DNA from: VAZQ01 sp036557665
GTDB taxonomy: Bacteria > Pseudomonadota > Alphaproteobacteria > Rhizobiales > Xanthobacteraceae
DNA length: 64,000 nt
NCBI GenBank assembly: GCA_036557665.1
Contig: DATBHG010000117.1
Span: forward strand, 19,128 to 83,127
Direction of reading: 5' to 3'
Below the pieces are notes generated by a model. It saw only the letters and a list, made by a program, of their open reading frames with translations, searched no databases and was not told the origin of the DNA. Shown piece by piece: positions 25,332 through 34,649 of this stretch. The position numbers were made by a program, and so were the translations under genes. Position 1 is the stretch's first letter. Every line of letters starts with the position of its first letter.

Positions 25332-26555
25332 ATGCCATCCGAACGCTTCGAGTTTTCCAACGCTGCAGGCGAGCGACTGGCTGCCTTGCTCGACCGCCCG
25401 ATCGGACAGCCCCGTGCGTATGCCCTGTTCGCGCACTGCTTTACATGCGGCAAGGACGTTCACGCGGCCAAGCGCATTGCAGAGGCGCTCACCGCGCTCG
25501 GCATCGCCGTGTTGCGCTTCGACTTCACCGGGCTGGGGTCGAGCGAAGGCGAATTTGCCAACACGACCTTTTCCTCCAACGTAGCCGACGTGGTTGCGGC
25601 TGCTGCCGCGCTGCGAGCGCGCTGGCGCGCGCCGGGCATCCTCATCGGGCACAGCCTCGGCGGGACTGCTGTGCTGGCGGCCGCCGCGGATCTGGAGGAA
25701 GTCCGAGCCGTCGCGACCATCGGTGCCCCCGCCGATCCCGCTCACGTCGTCGGGCTGTTCAAGGACAGCGCGGCGGAGACCGGCACGGCGCACGACATCG
25801 ACGTCACCCTTGCCGGCCGCTCGTTTCGGATCAGCCGCAGCTTCCTCGACGACGTCAAACAGCAACGGCTTGGCGAGCGGATTGCGACGTTGCGCAAGGC
25901 CCTGCTCGTCTTCCACTCTCCGACCGACGCGATCGTGGGCATCGAGAATGCAAGCTTCATCTTCACCGCTGCGAAGCATCCGAAGAGCTTCGTTTCCCTG
26001 GCCGGCGCCGATCACCTGTTGAGCAAACGCAGCGATGCCTCGTATGTCGCCAACGTGATCCATGCCTGGGCCGAGCGGTATCTCGAGGCGCCCGAGGTTG
26101 CGTCTGAAATGCCGAACGACGCGGATATCGTCGTGCGCGAGACCCGGATGGGACGGTTCCAGCAAGAAATTACAGCGGGCAGGCACCGGCTCGTGGCGGA
26201 TGAGCCGGTCGAAGTCGGCGGTCTCGACAGCGGTCCCAATCCGTATGGGCTTCTCCTGGCCGGGCTCGGTGCGTGTACGTCGATGACGCTGCGGCTTTAC
26301 GCCGAGCGCAAAGGCTTGCCGCTGGAGCGCGTGACGGTGCGGCTCAAGCACTCCCGGATTCATGCCGGAGACTGTGAGAGCTGCGAGACGCAAGAGGGCA
26401 TGCTGGATCGCATCGACCGCGCGATCACGCTGACAGGCGACCTCAAACCGGAGGAGCGCAAGCGCCTTCTGGAAATTGCCGACAGGTGCCCGGTCCACCG
26501 GACGCTGACCTCGGAGATCGACATCAGAACGGTCGAGCAGGCGCAGGACGGCTGA
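25332..26555 (+). CDS. Fused alpha/beta hydrolase and OsmC-type protein
   Basis: A 407-residue two-domain protein. Residues 1-255 form an alpha/beta hydrolase with the nucleophile motif GHSLGG (S108), an FDFTGLGSSEG oxyanion region, an aspartate in FHSPTDAIVG and a histidine in AGADHLL. Residues 270-400 form an OsmC/Ohr-type domain with a cysteine in LGACTSMTLR and another in DRCPVHRTL, as in thiol peroxidases. This fusion is known in several bacterial groups. It may remove peroxides or acylated sulfur species; its position right after the sulfite dehydrogenase pair hints at sulfur stress but does not prove it. Confidence 0.82.
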   Translation: MPSERFEFSNAAGERLAALLDRPIGQPRAYALFAHCFTCGKDVHAAKRIAEALTALGIAVLRFDFTGLGSSEGEFANTTFSSNVADVVAAAAALRARWRAPGILIGHSLGGTAVLAAAADLEEVRAVATIGAPADPAHVVGLFKDSAAETGTAHDIDVTLAGRSFRISRSFLDDVKQQRLGERIATLRKALLVFHSPTDAIVGIENASFIFTAAKHPKSFVSLAGADHLLSKRSDASYVANVIHAWAERYLEAPEVASEMPNDADIVVRETRMGRFQQEITAGRHRLVADEPVEVGGLDSGPNPYGLLLAGLGACTSMTLRLYAERKGLPLERVTVRLKHSRIHAGDCESCETQEGMLDRIDRAITLTGDLKPEERKRLLEIADRCPVHRTLTSEIDIRTVEQAQDG

Positions 26556-26744
26556 TCGTAGGAAGTTGAACGATGCCTGGCCGTGCAGGACAGTGCGCCC
26601 GATGCTTGTTCACGGGTGGATTGCCGGCTGCTCCTGCGTCAATGTTCCGATAGGCGTAAGGTCGCCCGCAGGCTACCTTCCACCCGCCGGGCAGGCCCGG
26701 AGGGCAGCGGCACGCAACCGCAATCATCCCAGGGAGCAGACGAC

Positions 26745-27710
26745 ATGAACCTCAGGAGCATCATCCTCAGCGCGGCGATCGGTCTTGCCTCGGCCGGGCC
26801 GACCACCGCAGCCGACCTCCTCGTGACGCAGTACAAGAACGATCCCTCCGGCGCGCCCTACGGCATAGCACTGGAGAAGGGCTTTTTTGCCGCGCATAAG
26901 ATCGACATCACCGGGATCGTTTCCGGCGCGGGCGGTGGCAGCTCGGTGCGCAACGCCATGGCCAGCGACCTGGGCTATGGCGATGTCACGGCGGCGCCGG
27001 TCATTGCCGCGGCCGAGCAGGGGCAGGACGTCAAGATCGTCAGCATCACCTCGCGGTCGCTGGCCGACCTGGTGATAGTCGTAATGCCCAACTCGCCGCT
27101 CAAGACCGCGGCCGACCTCAAAGGCAAAAAGTTCGGCATCAGCAATCCGAAATCCCTGGGCGAGATGATGGGAGTCCTGGTCATGGAGCAGGCAGGGCTC
27201 AAGCACGGTGACGTACAAATGGCGGCGCTCGGCAGCTTAAGCGGCGCGCTCACCGCTCTGGAGAACGGGGTTGTGGACGTGACCGCGATCCCAGTTATCC
27301 TGTTCCACAGCCGCGGCGGCGAGAGCAAGTACCGGGTTCTCATCGGTCCAAAGGACTTGCCCCTCATCCCTGCCCAGATAGGCATGGCGACCGGTAAGGC
27401 GCTCAAGGAGTGGCCGGACAAGCTGCGCGCGATCGAGGCCGCCCGTCGCGACGGCACCAAATTCATCTACGAGCACACGGACGAGGCCATCCCGATCCTC
27501 AGCAAGGTTTATGCTCCCCTGCCGCCGAAGGACGTCGGAATCATGGTCAAGGAGCTGGTCGGAGCGAAATTCTGGAGCGAGGGCCGGATCGAGATGCAGC
27601 TGCTCGAGAACACCGTGCGCGCAATGAAAGGAGTTGGAATGCTGGAGAAGGATGTCGATTTGACCAAGATCGTCGACAACTCGCTCCTGCCGCCCGATCT
27701 GCAAAAATGA
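26745..27710 (+). CDS. ABC importer substrate-binding protein (SsuA/TauA type)
   Basis: A 321-residue secreted binding protein with a signal peptide of about 22 residues (MNLRSIILSAAIGLASAG...). The fold is that of NMT1/SsuA/TauA proteins, with YGIALEKGFFAAHKIDI near the start and NPKSLGEMMGVLVMEQAG in the middle. These bind sulfonates, nitrate, taurine, aromatic acids or pyrimidines in the periplasm. The start has GGGAG nine bases upstream. Its stop overlaps the ATPase gene (ATGA), opening a four-gene importer operon. Closeness to the sulfur island makes a sulfonate attractive, but no residue seen here settles it. Confidence 0.8.
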   Translation: MNLRSIILSAAIGLASAGPTTAADLLVTQYKNDPSGAPYGIALEKGFFAAHKIDITGIVSGAGGGSSVRNAMASDLGYGDVTAAPVIAAAEQGQDVKIVSITSRSLADLVIVVMPNSPLKTAADLKGKKFGISNPKSLGEMMGVLVMEQAGLKHGDVQMAALGSLSGALTALENGVVDVTAIPVILFHSRGGESKYRVLIGPKDLPLIPAQIGMATGKALKEWPDKLRAIEAARRDGTKFIYEHTDEAIPILSKVYAPLPPKDVGIMVKELVGAKFWSEGRIEMQLLENTVRAMKGVGMLEKDVDLTKIVDNSLLPPDLQK

Positions 27711-28534
27711 CCGTGGCGTCCCCCGATGGGGAAATCCATGCTCGTCTCTCGGGCGTGAGCCGGGTCTATCCTGGTGCCGCCGGCACGCGGCCCGTGCATG
27801 CGCTCGGGCCCGTCGATCTCGACCTGCGGCGCGGGGAGTTCTTTGCGGTTGTAGGCCCCTCCGGCTGCGGCAAGTCCACCCTGTTGGAAGTCATGGCCGG
27901 GCTGCAGAAACCCACCGCCGGCACCGTGATGTTCGAGGGTCGTGCGGTGAGCGGCGAGGTCCCGGACGGCATCGGCGTCGTGTTTCAGGAGGATGCGAGC
28001 TTCCCGTGGCTGACCGTATGGGACAACGCCGCGTTCGGATTGCGTCGCAACGGCGTGGCGGCGGCGGAGATCCGCCGCCGGGTGGATGACGCGCTCGCCT
28101 TCATGGGTTTGACGGACTTCGCCCGCTCCTATCCCGCGCAACTCTCCGGCGGCATGCGCCAGCGTGTCTGCATTGCACGCACGCTCGTGCTGCAGCCGCA
28201 TCTCATTCTGCTCGACGAGCCATTCGGCGCGCTCGATGCACAGACGCGTCTTCTCATGGGAGACGAGGTGCTGCGCCTGTGGCGGCGCACCGGCGCGACG
28301 GTCCTGCTGATCACCCACGCCCTCGACGAGGCGGCAATGCTTTCCGACCGCATCGGTGCCATGTCGGCGCGTCCGGGGCGCTTTCTCGACATCGTCGTGA
28401 CCGGCTGGCCGCGGGAGCGCGACAGCAAGATTGTCGGGGAAGCGGCATTCGGCGAGATCACCGGGCGGCTGTGGGACAACCTGCGCGGTGAATCGATGAA
28501 GTCGCTGGGCTACTCCAGGATGGCGGCCGAATGA
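27707..28534 (+). CDS. ABC importer ATPase
   Basis: A 275-residue nucleotide-binding subunit. Walker A is GPSGCGKST (about 49-57), the Q-loop VFQEDASFPW, the signature LSGGMRQR, Walker B LILLDEP and the switch histidine in LLITHALDEA. It powers import with the two permeases that follow. It is closest in layout to the SsuB/TauB class. It overlaps both neighbours by four bases, so the four genes are translated together. Confidence 0.9.
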   Translation: MTVASPDGEIHARLSGVSRVYPGAAGTRPVHALGPVDLDLRRGEFFAVVGPSGCGKSTLLEVMAGLQKPTAGTVMFEGRAVSGEVPDGIGVVFQEDASFPWLTVWDNAAFGLRRNGVAAAEIRRRVDDALAFMGLTDFARSYPAQLSGGMRQRVCIARTLVLQPHLILLDEPFGALDAQTRLLMGDEVLRLWRRTGATVLLITHALDEAAMLSDRIGAMSARPGRFLDIVVTGWPRERDSKIVGEAAFGEITGRLWDNLRGESMKSLGYSRMAAE

Positions 28535-29289
28535 GCCGTGTGGGCTGGATCAGGATCGCGGTGGTGGTCACGGCCGTCGCGTTGCTCGAGCTATGTTGCC
28601 GCGTGGGGCTGATCGATACCCGCGTGGTAATTCCGCCCTCGCAAATGGCGGAAGCCCTGGTTGGTCTCCTGATCTCCGGACAGGTCAACTCGGAGATTGC
28701 CCGCACGTTCGGCATCGTTCTCGTAGCCGCCGTGGTCTCCGTGCTGGGGGGCTTTGCGCTTGGCCTCCTCGTTCATGCTCTGCCGAGGCTGCGCCAGGCG
28801 CTGGATCCCTTCTTCGCCACCTATTACGCCGTCCCTATCTTCATCTTTTATCCCGTGCTGATCGTGATCTTCGGGCTGTCCGCCATGCCGATCGTGCTCA
28901 TGGGAGTGGCGACCGCGATCGTCGCCATGATCATCGCGACGCTGACCGGGCTCGACCGGGTGCCGCAGGTGCTCACCAAGGTGGCGCGGGTCCATCGCAT
29001 GGGCAGGACAGCGACCGCACTGCTTTTGAAGCTTCCGGCAGCGGCCCCGCATCTGTTCACCGGGATCAAGCTCGCGGTGAGCTATGCGTTCATCGGCGTC
29101 ATCGCCAGCGAGTTCATTCTCGCCCCCGCCGGATTGGGCCGGGTGATTTCCGACGCCTATACGGATTTCAACAACCGGCGGATGTACGCGCTCATGCTGC
29201 TGCTGATCATCGTAGCGACGCTGGTGAATACATTGCTGCACGTTTTTGATCAGCGATGGGCGGAGCGGCGCGGGATCGCGAGGCCATGA
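28531..29289 (+). CDS. ABC importer permease 1
   Basis: A 252-residue inner-membrane permease of the SsuC/BPD_transp_1 family with about six helices. The ATPase-coupling EAA-like loop is seen around KVARVHRMGRTATALLLKLP (about 150-170). It starts by ATGA overlap with the ATPase gene. A second, different permease follows, so the channel is a heterodimer; most SsuC-type importers use one permease twice. Confidence 0.87.
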   Translation: MSRVGWIRIAVVVTAVALLELCCRVGLIDTRVVIPPSQMAEALVGLLISGQVNSEIARTFGIVLVAAVVSVLGGFALGLLVHALPRLRQALDPFFATYYAVPIFIFYPVLIVIFGLSAMPIVLMGVATAIVAMIIATLTGLDRVPQVLTKVARVHRMGRTATALLLKLPAAAPHLFTGIKLAVSYAFIGVIASEFILAPAGLGRVISDAYTDFNNRRMYALMLLLIIVATLVNTLLHVFDQRWAERRGIARP

Positions 29290-30029
29290 CCGCGAGCAAG
29301 CGGACGATCGACACGCTGATCATCTTGGCGCTCGTGCTCCTGGGCTGGCAGGCGCTGCACCAGATCGTCGGCGAGACTGCATTGCCCGGTCCGGTATCCA
29401 CGCTGACCTATCTCGTCAAGTTCGTCCCGAGCGAGCGGTTTGCCGAAAACGCGTGGGCTACCCTGCTTTGTTTTTTTTACGCGCTGGTTCTGTCCTATGT
29501 CATCGGGCTCGCAATAGGCGTGTGGATGGGAGTTCACCGCCTGTCCGGGGCAGTCGGCGAGCCGATTCTGATCTCTCTCTATACGCTGCCGAAGGTCACG
29601 CTTTATCCGGTCGTTCTGCTGATATTCGGCCTCAGCATAGCGGGCCGCACCACCTTCGGGGCCATGCACGGCGTGTTGCCGGTAGCGCTTCTGACGATGA
29701 GCGCGATCCGCAATATCCCGCGCGTCTATTGGAAGTCCGCGCAGGCTTTGCACCTTTCGCGCGGCCAGACCATTCTCATGGTGCTCTTCCCGGCAACCCT
29801 GCCCGAGGTGGTTGCCGGCCTGCGCATAGGGTTCACCTTGACGCTGCTGGGAGTTCTGCTGGCCGAGATGTTTGCCGCCAAGAATGGACTAGGCTCTTTG
29901 ATCATCAACGCCATGCAGCTCCTGCAAGGCGAGGAAATGCTTTCGGTTGCCCTCGTGCTGTTTTTGTTTGCAGTGCTCGGCAACGCCGTGCTGCTGTGGA
30001 TCGAGCATCAGCTGCATCGCCGGGTCTAG
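29286..30029 (+). CDS. ABC importer permease 2
   Basis: A 247-residue second permease of the same family, with about six helices and an EAA-like segment at KSAQALHLSRGQTILMVLFP (about 145-165). Its ATG overlaps the stop of permease 1 by four bases, and an earlier in-frame ATG (29256) is less likely. It would pair with permease 1. It ends 20 bases before the convergent DUF1206 gene. Confidence 0.85.
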   Translation: MTASKRTIDTLIILALVLLGWQALHQIVGETALPGPVSTLTYLVKFVPSERFAENAWATLLCFFYALVLSYVIGLAIGVWMGVHRLSGAVGEPILISLYTLPKVTLYPVVLLIFGLSIAGRTTFGAMHGVLPVALLTMSAIRNIPRVYWKSAQALHLSRGQTILMVLFPATLPEVVAGLRIGFTLTLLGVLLAEMFAAKNGLGSLIINAMQLLQGEEMLSVALVLFLFAVLGNAVLLWIEHQLHRRV

Positions 30030-30049
30030 CGCCCTGACGCAGTCGCTGC

Positions 30050-30820
30050 CTAGCCGATCCGCGGCGGCGTGATGCGGCGATAGGCCCCCTCGCTCATTTC
30101 GAACAGGCCAAAAGCGATCAAACCGGCCGCGGTGACCCCGAGCAGCGCCCAGCCATAGGGGTATTGTTGAATGGTGCGCAGAGTGCCGCCAAGGCCTTTG
30201 GCTTCGCTCGACCTCGCATGAACGGCGGCGAACAGTAAAAACACCCCGATCATTGCAAACACGAAGCCGCGGGCCAGGAAGCCGGCGACCCCGAGCGCTG
30301 TTACGACTTCGCGTTTTTCCTTCTTGGCCTCGATCCGGCGCGTGAAATCGGCGCGCACCGCTCGAACGGCAACGCTGCCGGCGGTGACGAGAAAGCCCAG
30401 CCCGACCGCGCCAACCGCCCAGCGACCCAAGGGCTGCCCGAGCAGCCAAGCCGTCCATTCATGCGCCGTCTGGTCGCCGCTTCCCTTGCGGTCGAACCCG
30501 AAGATCATGCTGGCAGCGACCCATGCGAAGCCGATGTAGAACAATGCGGAAGCGGCCCAGCTGAAGCGCTGAATCAGGGACGCGGGCGAGGCGCCTCGGT
30601 GGTCGGCATCCAGCGCGGCCTGCGCCAATCGCCATGCGGCAAAGCACAGCAGCCCGACAGCTGTCAGCGCAAGCAGAGCTTGTCCGAATGGCGCGTTGAG
30701 AAGCGCCCGAAGCGCGTCCTTACCGTCGGGAGCGCGCGGGTTACCGGCGGCGGCGAGAGCAGCCAATACGCCGATAATTACGAATACGCACCCTCTCGCG
30801 GTGTAACCGGCGCGAGCCAC
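30050..30820 (-). CDS. DUF1206 membrane protein
   Basis: A 256-residue membrane protein built from three repeats of a two-helix unit, each beginning with an arginine-glycine turn (GYTARGCVFVIIGVLAAL, ... VAGFLARGFVFAMIGVFLL). This is the DUF1206 pattern. Function is unknown. The start given is GTG; family proteins often begin 20-30 residues earlier, and codons back to about 30877 stay open and look family-like (QESWLAVVARAGY), but no standard start is found there, so the true N-terminus is uncertain. Confidence 0.8.
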   Translation of the reverse strand: MARAGYTARGCVFVIIGVLAALAAAGNPRAPDGKDALRALLNAPFGQALLALTAVGLLCFAAWRLAQAALDADHRGASPASLIQRFSWAASALFYIGFAWVAASMIFGFDRKGSGDQTAHEWTAWLLGQPLGRWAVGAVGLGFLVTAGSVAVRAVRADFTRRIEAKKEKREVVTALGVAGFLARGFVFAMIGVFLLFAAVHARSSEAKGLGGTLRTIQQYPYGWALLGVTAAGLIAFGLFEMSEGAYRRITPPRIG

Positions 30821-31392
30821 TACTGCGAGCCACGATTCCTGCCGGATGTGCGCTACCTTCTCATTGCGGACCCTTAACTATCCCAGTGTAACGCGGTTCC
30901 CGCCGCCGGCTCGACCGGCAAGAACGCCAAGCCGTCCCGCAGCTTAAAACGGGAGATGCGGTTCTGTTGAATGAAGTCTTTCTGCGGTGGGCCGGAGCGT
31001 GGCGATTCTGGTCCTTGTTAACTTCTCGTACACCCTCCCTCAATCGATGTCGGGCGGGCGGCTGGCTCATTACTTCCTCGTGTGCTGGTTGTGCCGTGCT
31101 CAAGTGCGGCAATCCCCACGAAAATTTTCGGCCGAATTGTAGGCTTCCCGACGGACAAGCCCTTGATCGACGACGCAAACGGTGGTTCGAATACGCTCAG
31201 CACGGGCCGCCGACCATTGTCCGGGGTGCGCGCTGCCCTCGACATCAATGCTTCGACGACCGCGGATGGTTTGCCCAGGGCATCCCTGCGGAAGGGGCGC
31301 GGGTCCAGGATGCGGCGGGCATGCGTTGCCGGCGGCTTCGCCTCTGCCGGCGGAGGAGTTGAGGCCAAGTTCGTGATGTGAGTGACAGTGCC
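30821..31392. other. Gene-free stretch, no feature recognised
   Basis: About 570 bases without a convincing gene. Several short frames exist on both strands but none has family-like sequence, a ribosome site and sensible composition together. The first 60 bases may hold the start of the DUF1206 gene. Confidence 0.35.
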
Positions 31393-31581
31393 ATGCCGGA
31401 TTCACTCGATGTTGCTGTCCAGCGAAAGCGGATCGAAGACCTGCGGCGACACGGCGAAAATACCCAGGAAGCTGAAATCCAGCTGCGGGCCATGTTGGAG
31501 GCGGTAAGCTGGCGCTCCCAGGCGGATGCCGTTCCGCAGCTCAAGAAGCGGGTGCACGAGCAGCGCTCGCGCGCGAGCTAA
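31393..31581 (+). CDS. Small charged hypothetical protein
   Basis: A 62-residue protein, MPDSLDVAVQRKRIEDLRR..., predicted to be one or two amphipathic helices rich in arginine, glutamate and glutamine. It has no signal or membrane segment. I do not recognise the family with certainty, though short helical proteins of this kind are common in Rhizobiales. The ribosome site is weak. It may be a real small protein or a chance frame; the balanced charged composition favours the former. Confidence 0.45.
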   Translation: MPDSLDVAVQRKRIEDLRRHGENTQEAEIQLRAMLEAVSWRSQADAVPQLKKRVHEQRSRAS

Positions 31582-31800
31582 CCCGGCTTCCGCCGCTCGC
31601 TGCCCGGGAGCTCGCGACATAATACGGAGGGCCTCGCGCGCGGCCGTGCGGGGATCGCACCTTCCGCCAGCCGCCGAATTTAGGCCCTACATTCACCCAA
31701 TTGCGCGAGATAGTGCGCAGCCAGCCAACTCCGGTTGCTGGGGAAGGGGGCGCAGCGAGCCCCCGTTGAAGGCGCGCTGACGCAAGCCAGGGGGGTCCTG

Positions 31801-33303
31801 ATGCGCAGCAGACTTGTTGCGGCGGTGGCGATGGCCTCCGCTCTCGTCGCTTTGGCAGGCCTCGGGGCGGCGGCTGCCTGGCGAACCAACGTTTGGAGCT
31901 TGCCGACGGGCCAAAAAGTTCGGGTCGCCACTGCGCACCTGAACGACGGCGGCAGGAAGTTTTTCGCCGCATTGAAAGAGGAAATCGCGGCGCGGCGCAC
32001 GCCGATCCACCTGTCATTGCTGGAGACTGCGGATCCCACGGCGAGCGCGGAGGCGCTCAAGGACCATAAGGTCGATGCGGCCGTGATCCGCAGCGACAAC
32101 CCTGCGGCGGCGGAAGGGAGGACTCTGTTTGTTCTGAGAAACCTCTACGTCGCGCTGCTGGTCCCCGCCACCGCCCCGGTGAGCGGCATCTCCAAGCTCA
32201 AAGGCAAAAAGATCGCCGTTCTGATGAAAGGGACCGGCCTCGATCCCATGGCCAGAGTCGTTCTCGATTTCTACGGGATCGACGAGAAGCACATAGCCCG
32301 GCTCGGGCTTCAGGAGCTTCCCGGGGCTTTGCAACACAAGCAGGTCTCCGCTGTGATGGTCATCGGCTCGACCGGCGCCGGTCCAATCCTTGAGGCCATC
32401 GACGCATTTCGGAAGGTAACAAAGAGACCGCCGAATTTCGTCGACATTTCGGAAGCGAAGGCAATGGCCGAACGCTTCGCAATCTACGATGAGGCCGAGA
32501 TCAGCGTGGGCGCGTTCGGCGGCTCTCCTGCGGTGCCAGCCGAGACGGTGCAGACGATATCAGCCAATCTGCTGCTCGTGTCCCAGCCGTCGCTGTCCAA
32601 TCGTGTCGCCGGCGATTTGACACAGTTGTTGCTCGCCACCAAGGCCAAGCTCGCGACCACGCTGCCGGAAGCGGGGCAGCTTTCTGCGCCCTCGACCGAC
32701 AACGACGAGTTGCTGCCGGTGCATCCCGGCACGCTTGCGTTCCTCAATGGCACAGAAACGAGCATGTTCGACGATCCGACGAACGTCATCCTGCTGATCT
32801 CGATGCTGTTCGGCTTGCTCGGCTCGATCGCAGCCTGGGTCAGAGCGCTGCGCAAGAAGACGAAAAATCAGGAGATCAAACGCCAGATGCGCCGGCTGCC
32901 GCTCCTGCTGGCGGAGTGCAAGAGTGCAAACCGTGAGCGGCTCGACGGGGTGGAGCGCGAGCTTGACGAAGTATCCGAATGGTTGTCGGAAAAGTTCATA
33001 TCCGACAACGTCTCCCTCGACGATTTCCGAAACGCGGAAGCGAGGCTGGCGCATTTGCGAGCCGTGATCCACGACCGGCGCGCGTCGGCGCCCTCGGGCG
33101 GCGAGGAGGGGCGGGCGGAGGCGCCAGAGCTTCTTGTGCACGCTGATGAGCCTTCGCCTTCGCTTCAACTCGAGGATACGGGCGTGCTGTACCGGCTGCC
33201 GGATCGCCAGCGCGACCGCGTAGTAATCATCGATAACGTCGCAGACGGCGATGCCCGCCGGCCTGAGCGCATCCCTCTTGCGCCTCCTTCTGCTGCGGCT
33301 TAG
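31801..33303 (+). CDS. TAXI-type solute-binding protein with membrane anchor
   Basis: A 500-residue protein. A signal or anchor helix lies at about 5-28. A TAXI-type periplasmic binding domain follows to about 320, with KLKGKKIAVLMKGTGLDPMA and a DKHKV/VIRSDNPAA region. A second membrane helix is near 340-357 (VILLISMLFGLLGSIAAWV), then a cytoplasmic tail with a charged, probably coiled-coil segment (about 360-445) and a low-complexity end. Ordinary TAXI proteins of TRAP transporters have about 320 residues and no tail, and no TRAP membrane genes are nearby. It may be a sensor of a periplasmic ligand. An AGGGGGG ribosome site precedes the ATG. Confidence 0.7.
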   Translation: MRSRLVAAVAMASALVALAGLGAAAAWRTNVWSLPTGQKVRVATAHLNDGGRKFFAALKEEIAARRTPIHLSLLETADPTASAEALKDHKVDAAVIRSDNPAAAEGRTLFVLRNLYVALLVPATAPVSGISKLKGKKIAVLMKGTGLDPMARVVLDFYGIDEKHIARLGLQELPGALQHKQVSAVMVIGSTGAGPILEAIDAFRKVTKRPPNFVDISEAKAMAERFAIYDEAEISVGAFGGSPAVPAETVQTISANLLLVSQPSLSNRVAGDLTQLLLATKAKLATTLPEAGQLSAPSTDNDELLPVHPGTLAFLNGTETSMFDDPTNVILLISMLFGLLGSIAAWVRALRKKTKNQEIKRQMRRLPLLLAECKSANRERLDGVERELDEVSEWLSEKFISDNVSLDDFRNAEARLAHLRAVIHDRRASAPSGGEEGRAEAPELLVHADEPSPSLQLEDTGVLYRLPDRQRDRVVIIDNVADGDARRPERIPLAPPSAAA

Positions 33304-33401
33304 CCCTTGGTAGGTGCGACGCATGCGTCCCTCCATCCCCAACCGCAACAAGGGCGAGGCGGTGCCTCGCCGCTACGTCCCACGACATACACTCGAACGG
33401 A

Positions 33402-34649
33402 TCAGGGCCTGCGGCGCGAGATCACGTAGGACTCGTCAAAGAACCAGAGGCCGCCGCGCTCGCGCAGCACCGCGCGCGTGGACTCGAAGTAGCGCCCGTC
33501 TGCCACGACTTCAGCGAGACGGTCGTCCTCGACTTGGGCCACATATGTCGCGGCGTTCCATGCAGCAAAAAGCGTCGAGGTCCCGATCGACTGCTCGGAA
33601 ATCTCGGTCGGCAACGTGTGCATATCGTACCGGAACAGGGATCGGTTATCGGCATATGCGTTGAAATTGAGCCCGCGGCCCGCGGGCCCGAGCTCCTGTT
33701 TCACCGCCCTGAGGATCTGGTGGCGGTCATGGATGAACGGATTATCGCCAGGCCAGACCCGGTGGATGATGTCCATGCCGGGATCATGGCCGTGGGAATG
33801 GATCCCGATCAGGCGCCCGCCGGGTCCGATCGCGCGCGCGAGCGGTGCGACCACGCGGTTGGCCTTGAACTCGAGTGGAGCGCGTGCCCGATAGGGCTGT
33901 GAGGCTATGACGAGATCGTAGCTCGCCATGGTGCCGCCCGGACGCGGGATGATGGGATCGAGCAGGAATTTGTGATCCTCCCGGTAGAGCACGAGGACCA
34001 CCGGTCTTTCGTAGACGGGGTTGCCAGTCTTGGCGCTCACGCCCGCCTTCCAGTTCCGCGACAGGAAAGGAACGAGATCGGTTATTTGTTGCTCGAAGCG
34101 ATAGGCCGAGTCGCCCGCCAGCGGCACCTCGTGCCACACCAGGCTCGATGCAGCCGACAACGATTTGACCACAAGCCAGGGTGCATCCCCGTAGGCCAGG
34201 TTGGTGAACACCAGCACGGTGGCGGGATGCTCAAAGAAACGGTCCGACATTTTCTGCAAGGCGAGCCGGACGTCTTCCAGGCTGATCTCCTTGCCGACCA
34301 CGTAGAACGGCGTATGGGGAAAGCGGTCGTGCATCGCGCGCAGCACGCGCAGCAGCACGGTGCCGTCGCCGACGCCGGCATCGAAGACGCGCAGGGCCGG
34401 CGGGCGCGGATGGACATTGGCCAGCTCGAGCGTGACCCGGCTCGCAACAACCCACTTTTCGCTGCAGGTGTGAACGAAAAGCAGGTATTTCTGTCGGTTA
34501 TCGAAGAAGCGGAAATTGCGCTGCGGATCGTCGCGCACCGAGGCGGGCTGTGCGACCGGCAGCGCCCGGCCACGTGCGCCGGCGTGGAGCTCCGGTGATG
34601 GGCGCGTCACCACCACCGTCGACCCGGCCGCCGGCTGATCCGGACCCAC
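33402..34649 (-). CDS. SAM-dependent methyltransferase-like protein
   Basis: A 415-residue soluble protein. A class I methyltransferase glycine motif is seen at RVFDAGVGDGTVLLRVL (about 87-103), with a family-like LVFTNLAYGDAPWL later, and a second conserved-looking block, RAIGPGGRLIGIHSHG, typical of the strand 5 region. The substrate is unknown. The chosen start is GTG at 34649; the first 40 residues are rich in proline and arginine and may not be translated, in which case an internal start near the RDDPQRNFRFFD segment is possible. It stands alone, with no operon partner. Confidence 0.65.
   Translation of the reverse strand: MGPDQPAAGSTVVVTRPSPELHAGARGRALPVAQPASVRDDPQRNFRFFDNRQKYLLFVHTCSEKWVVASRVTLELANVHPRPPALRVFDAGVGDGTVLLRVLRAMHDRFPHTPFYVVGKEISLEDVRLALQKMSDRFFEHPATVLVFTNLAYGDAPWLVVKSLSAASSLVWHEVPLAGDSAYRFEQQITDLVPFLSRNWKAGVSAKTGNPVYERPVVLVLYREDHKFLLDPIIPRPGGTMASYDLVIASQPYRARAPLEFKANRVVAPLARAIGPGGRLIGIHSHGHDPGMDIIHRVWPGDNPFIHDRHQILRAVKQELGPAGRGLNFNAYADNRSLFRYDMHTLPTEISEQSIGTSTLFAAWNAATYVAQVEDDRLAEVVADGRYFESTRAVLRERGGLWFFDESYVISRRRP

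Noticed and set aside
31082..31381. A 99-codon frame in the gap before the small charged protein
   Set aside because: No ribosome site, no family resemblance and composition like non-coding GC-rich DNA.
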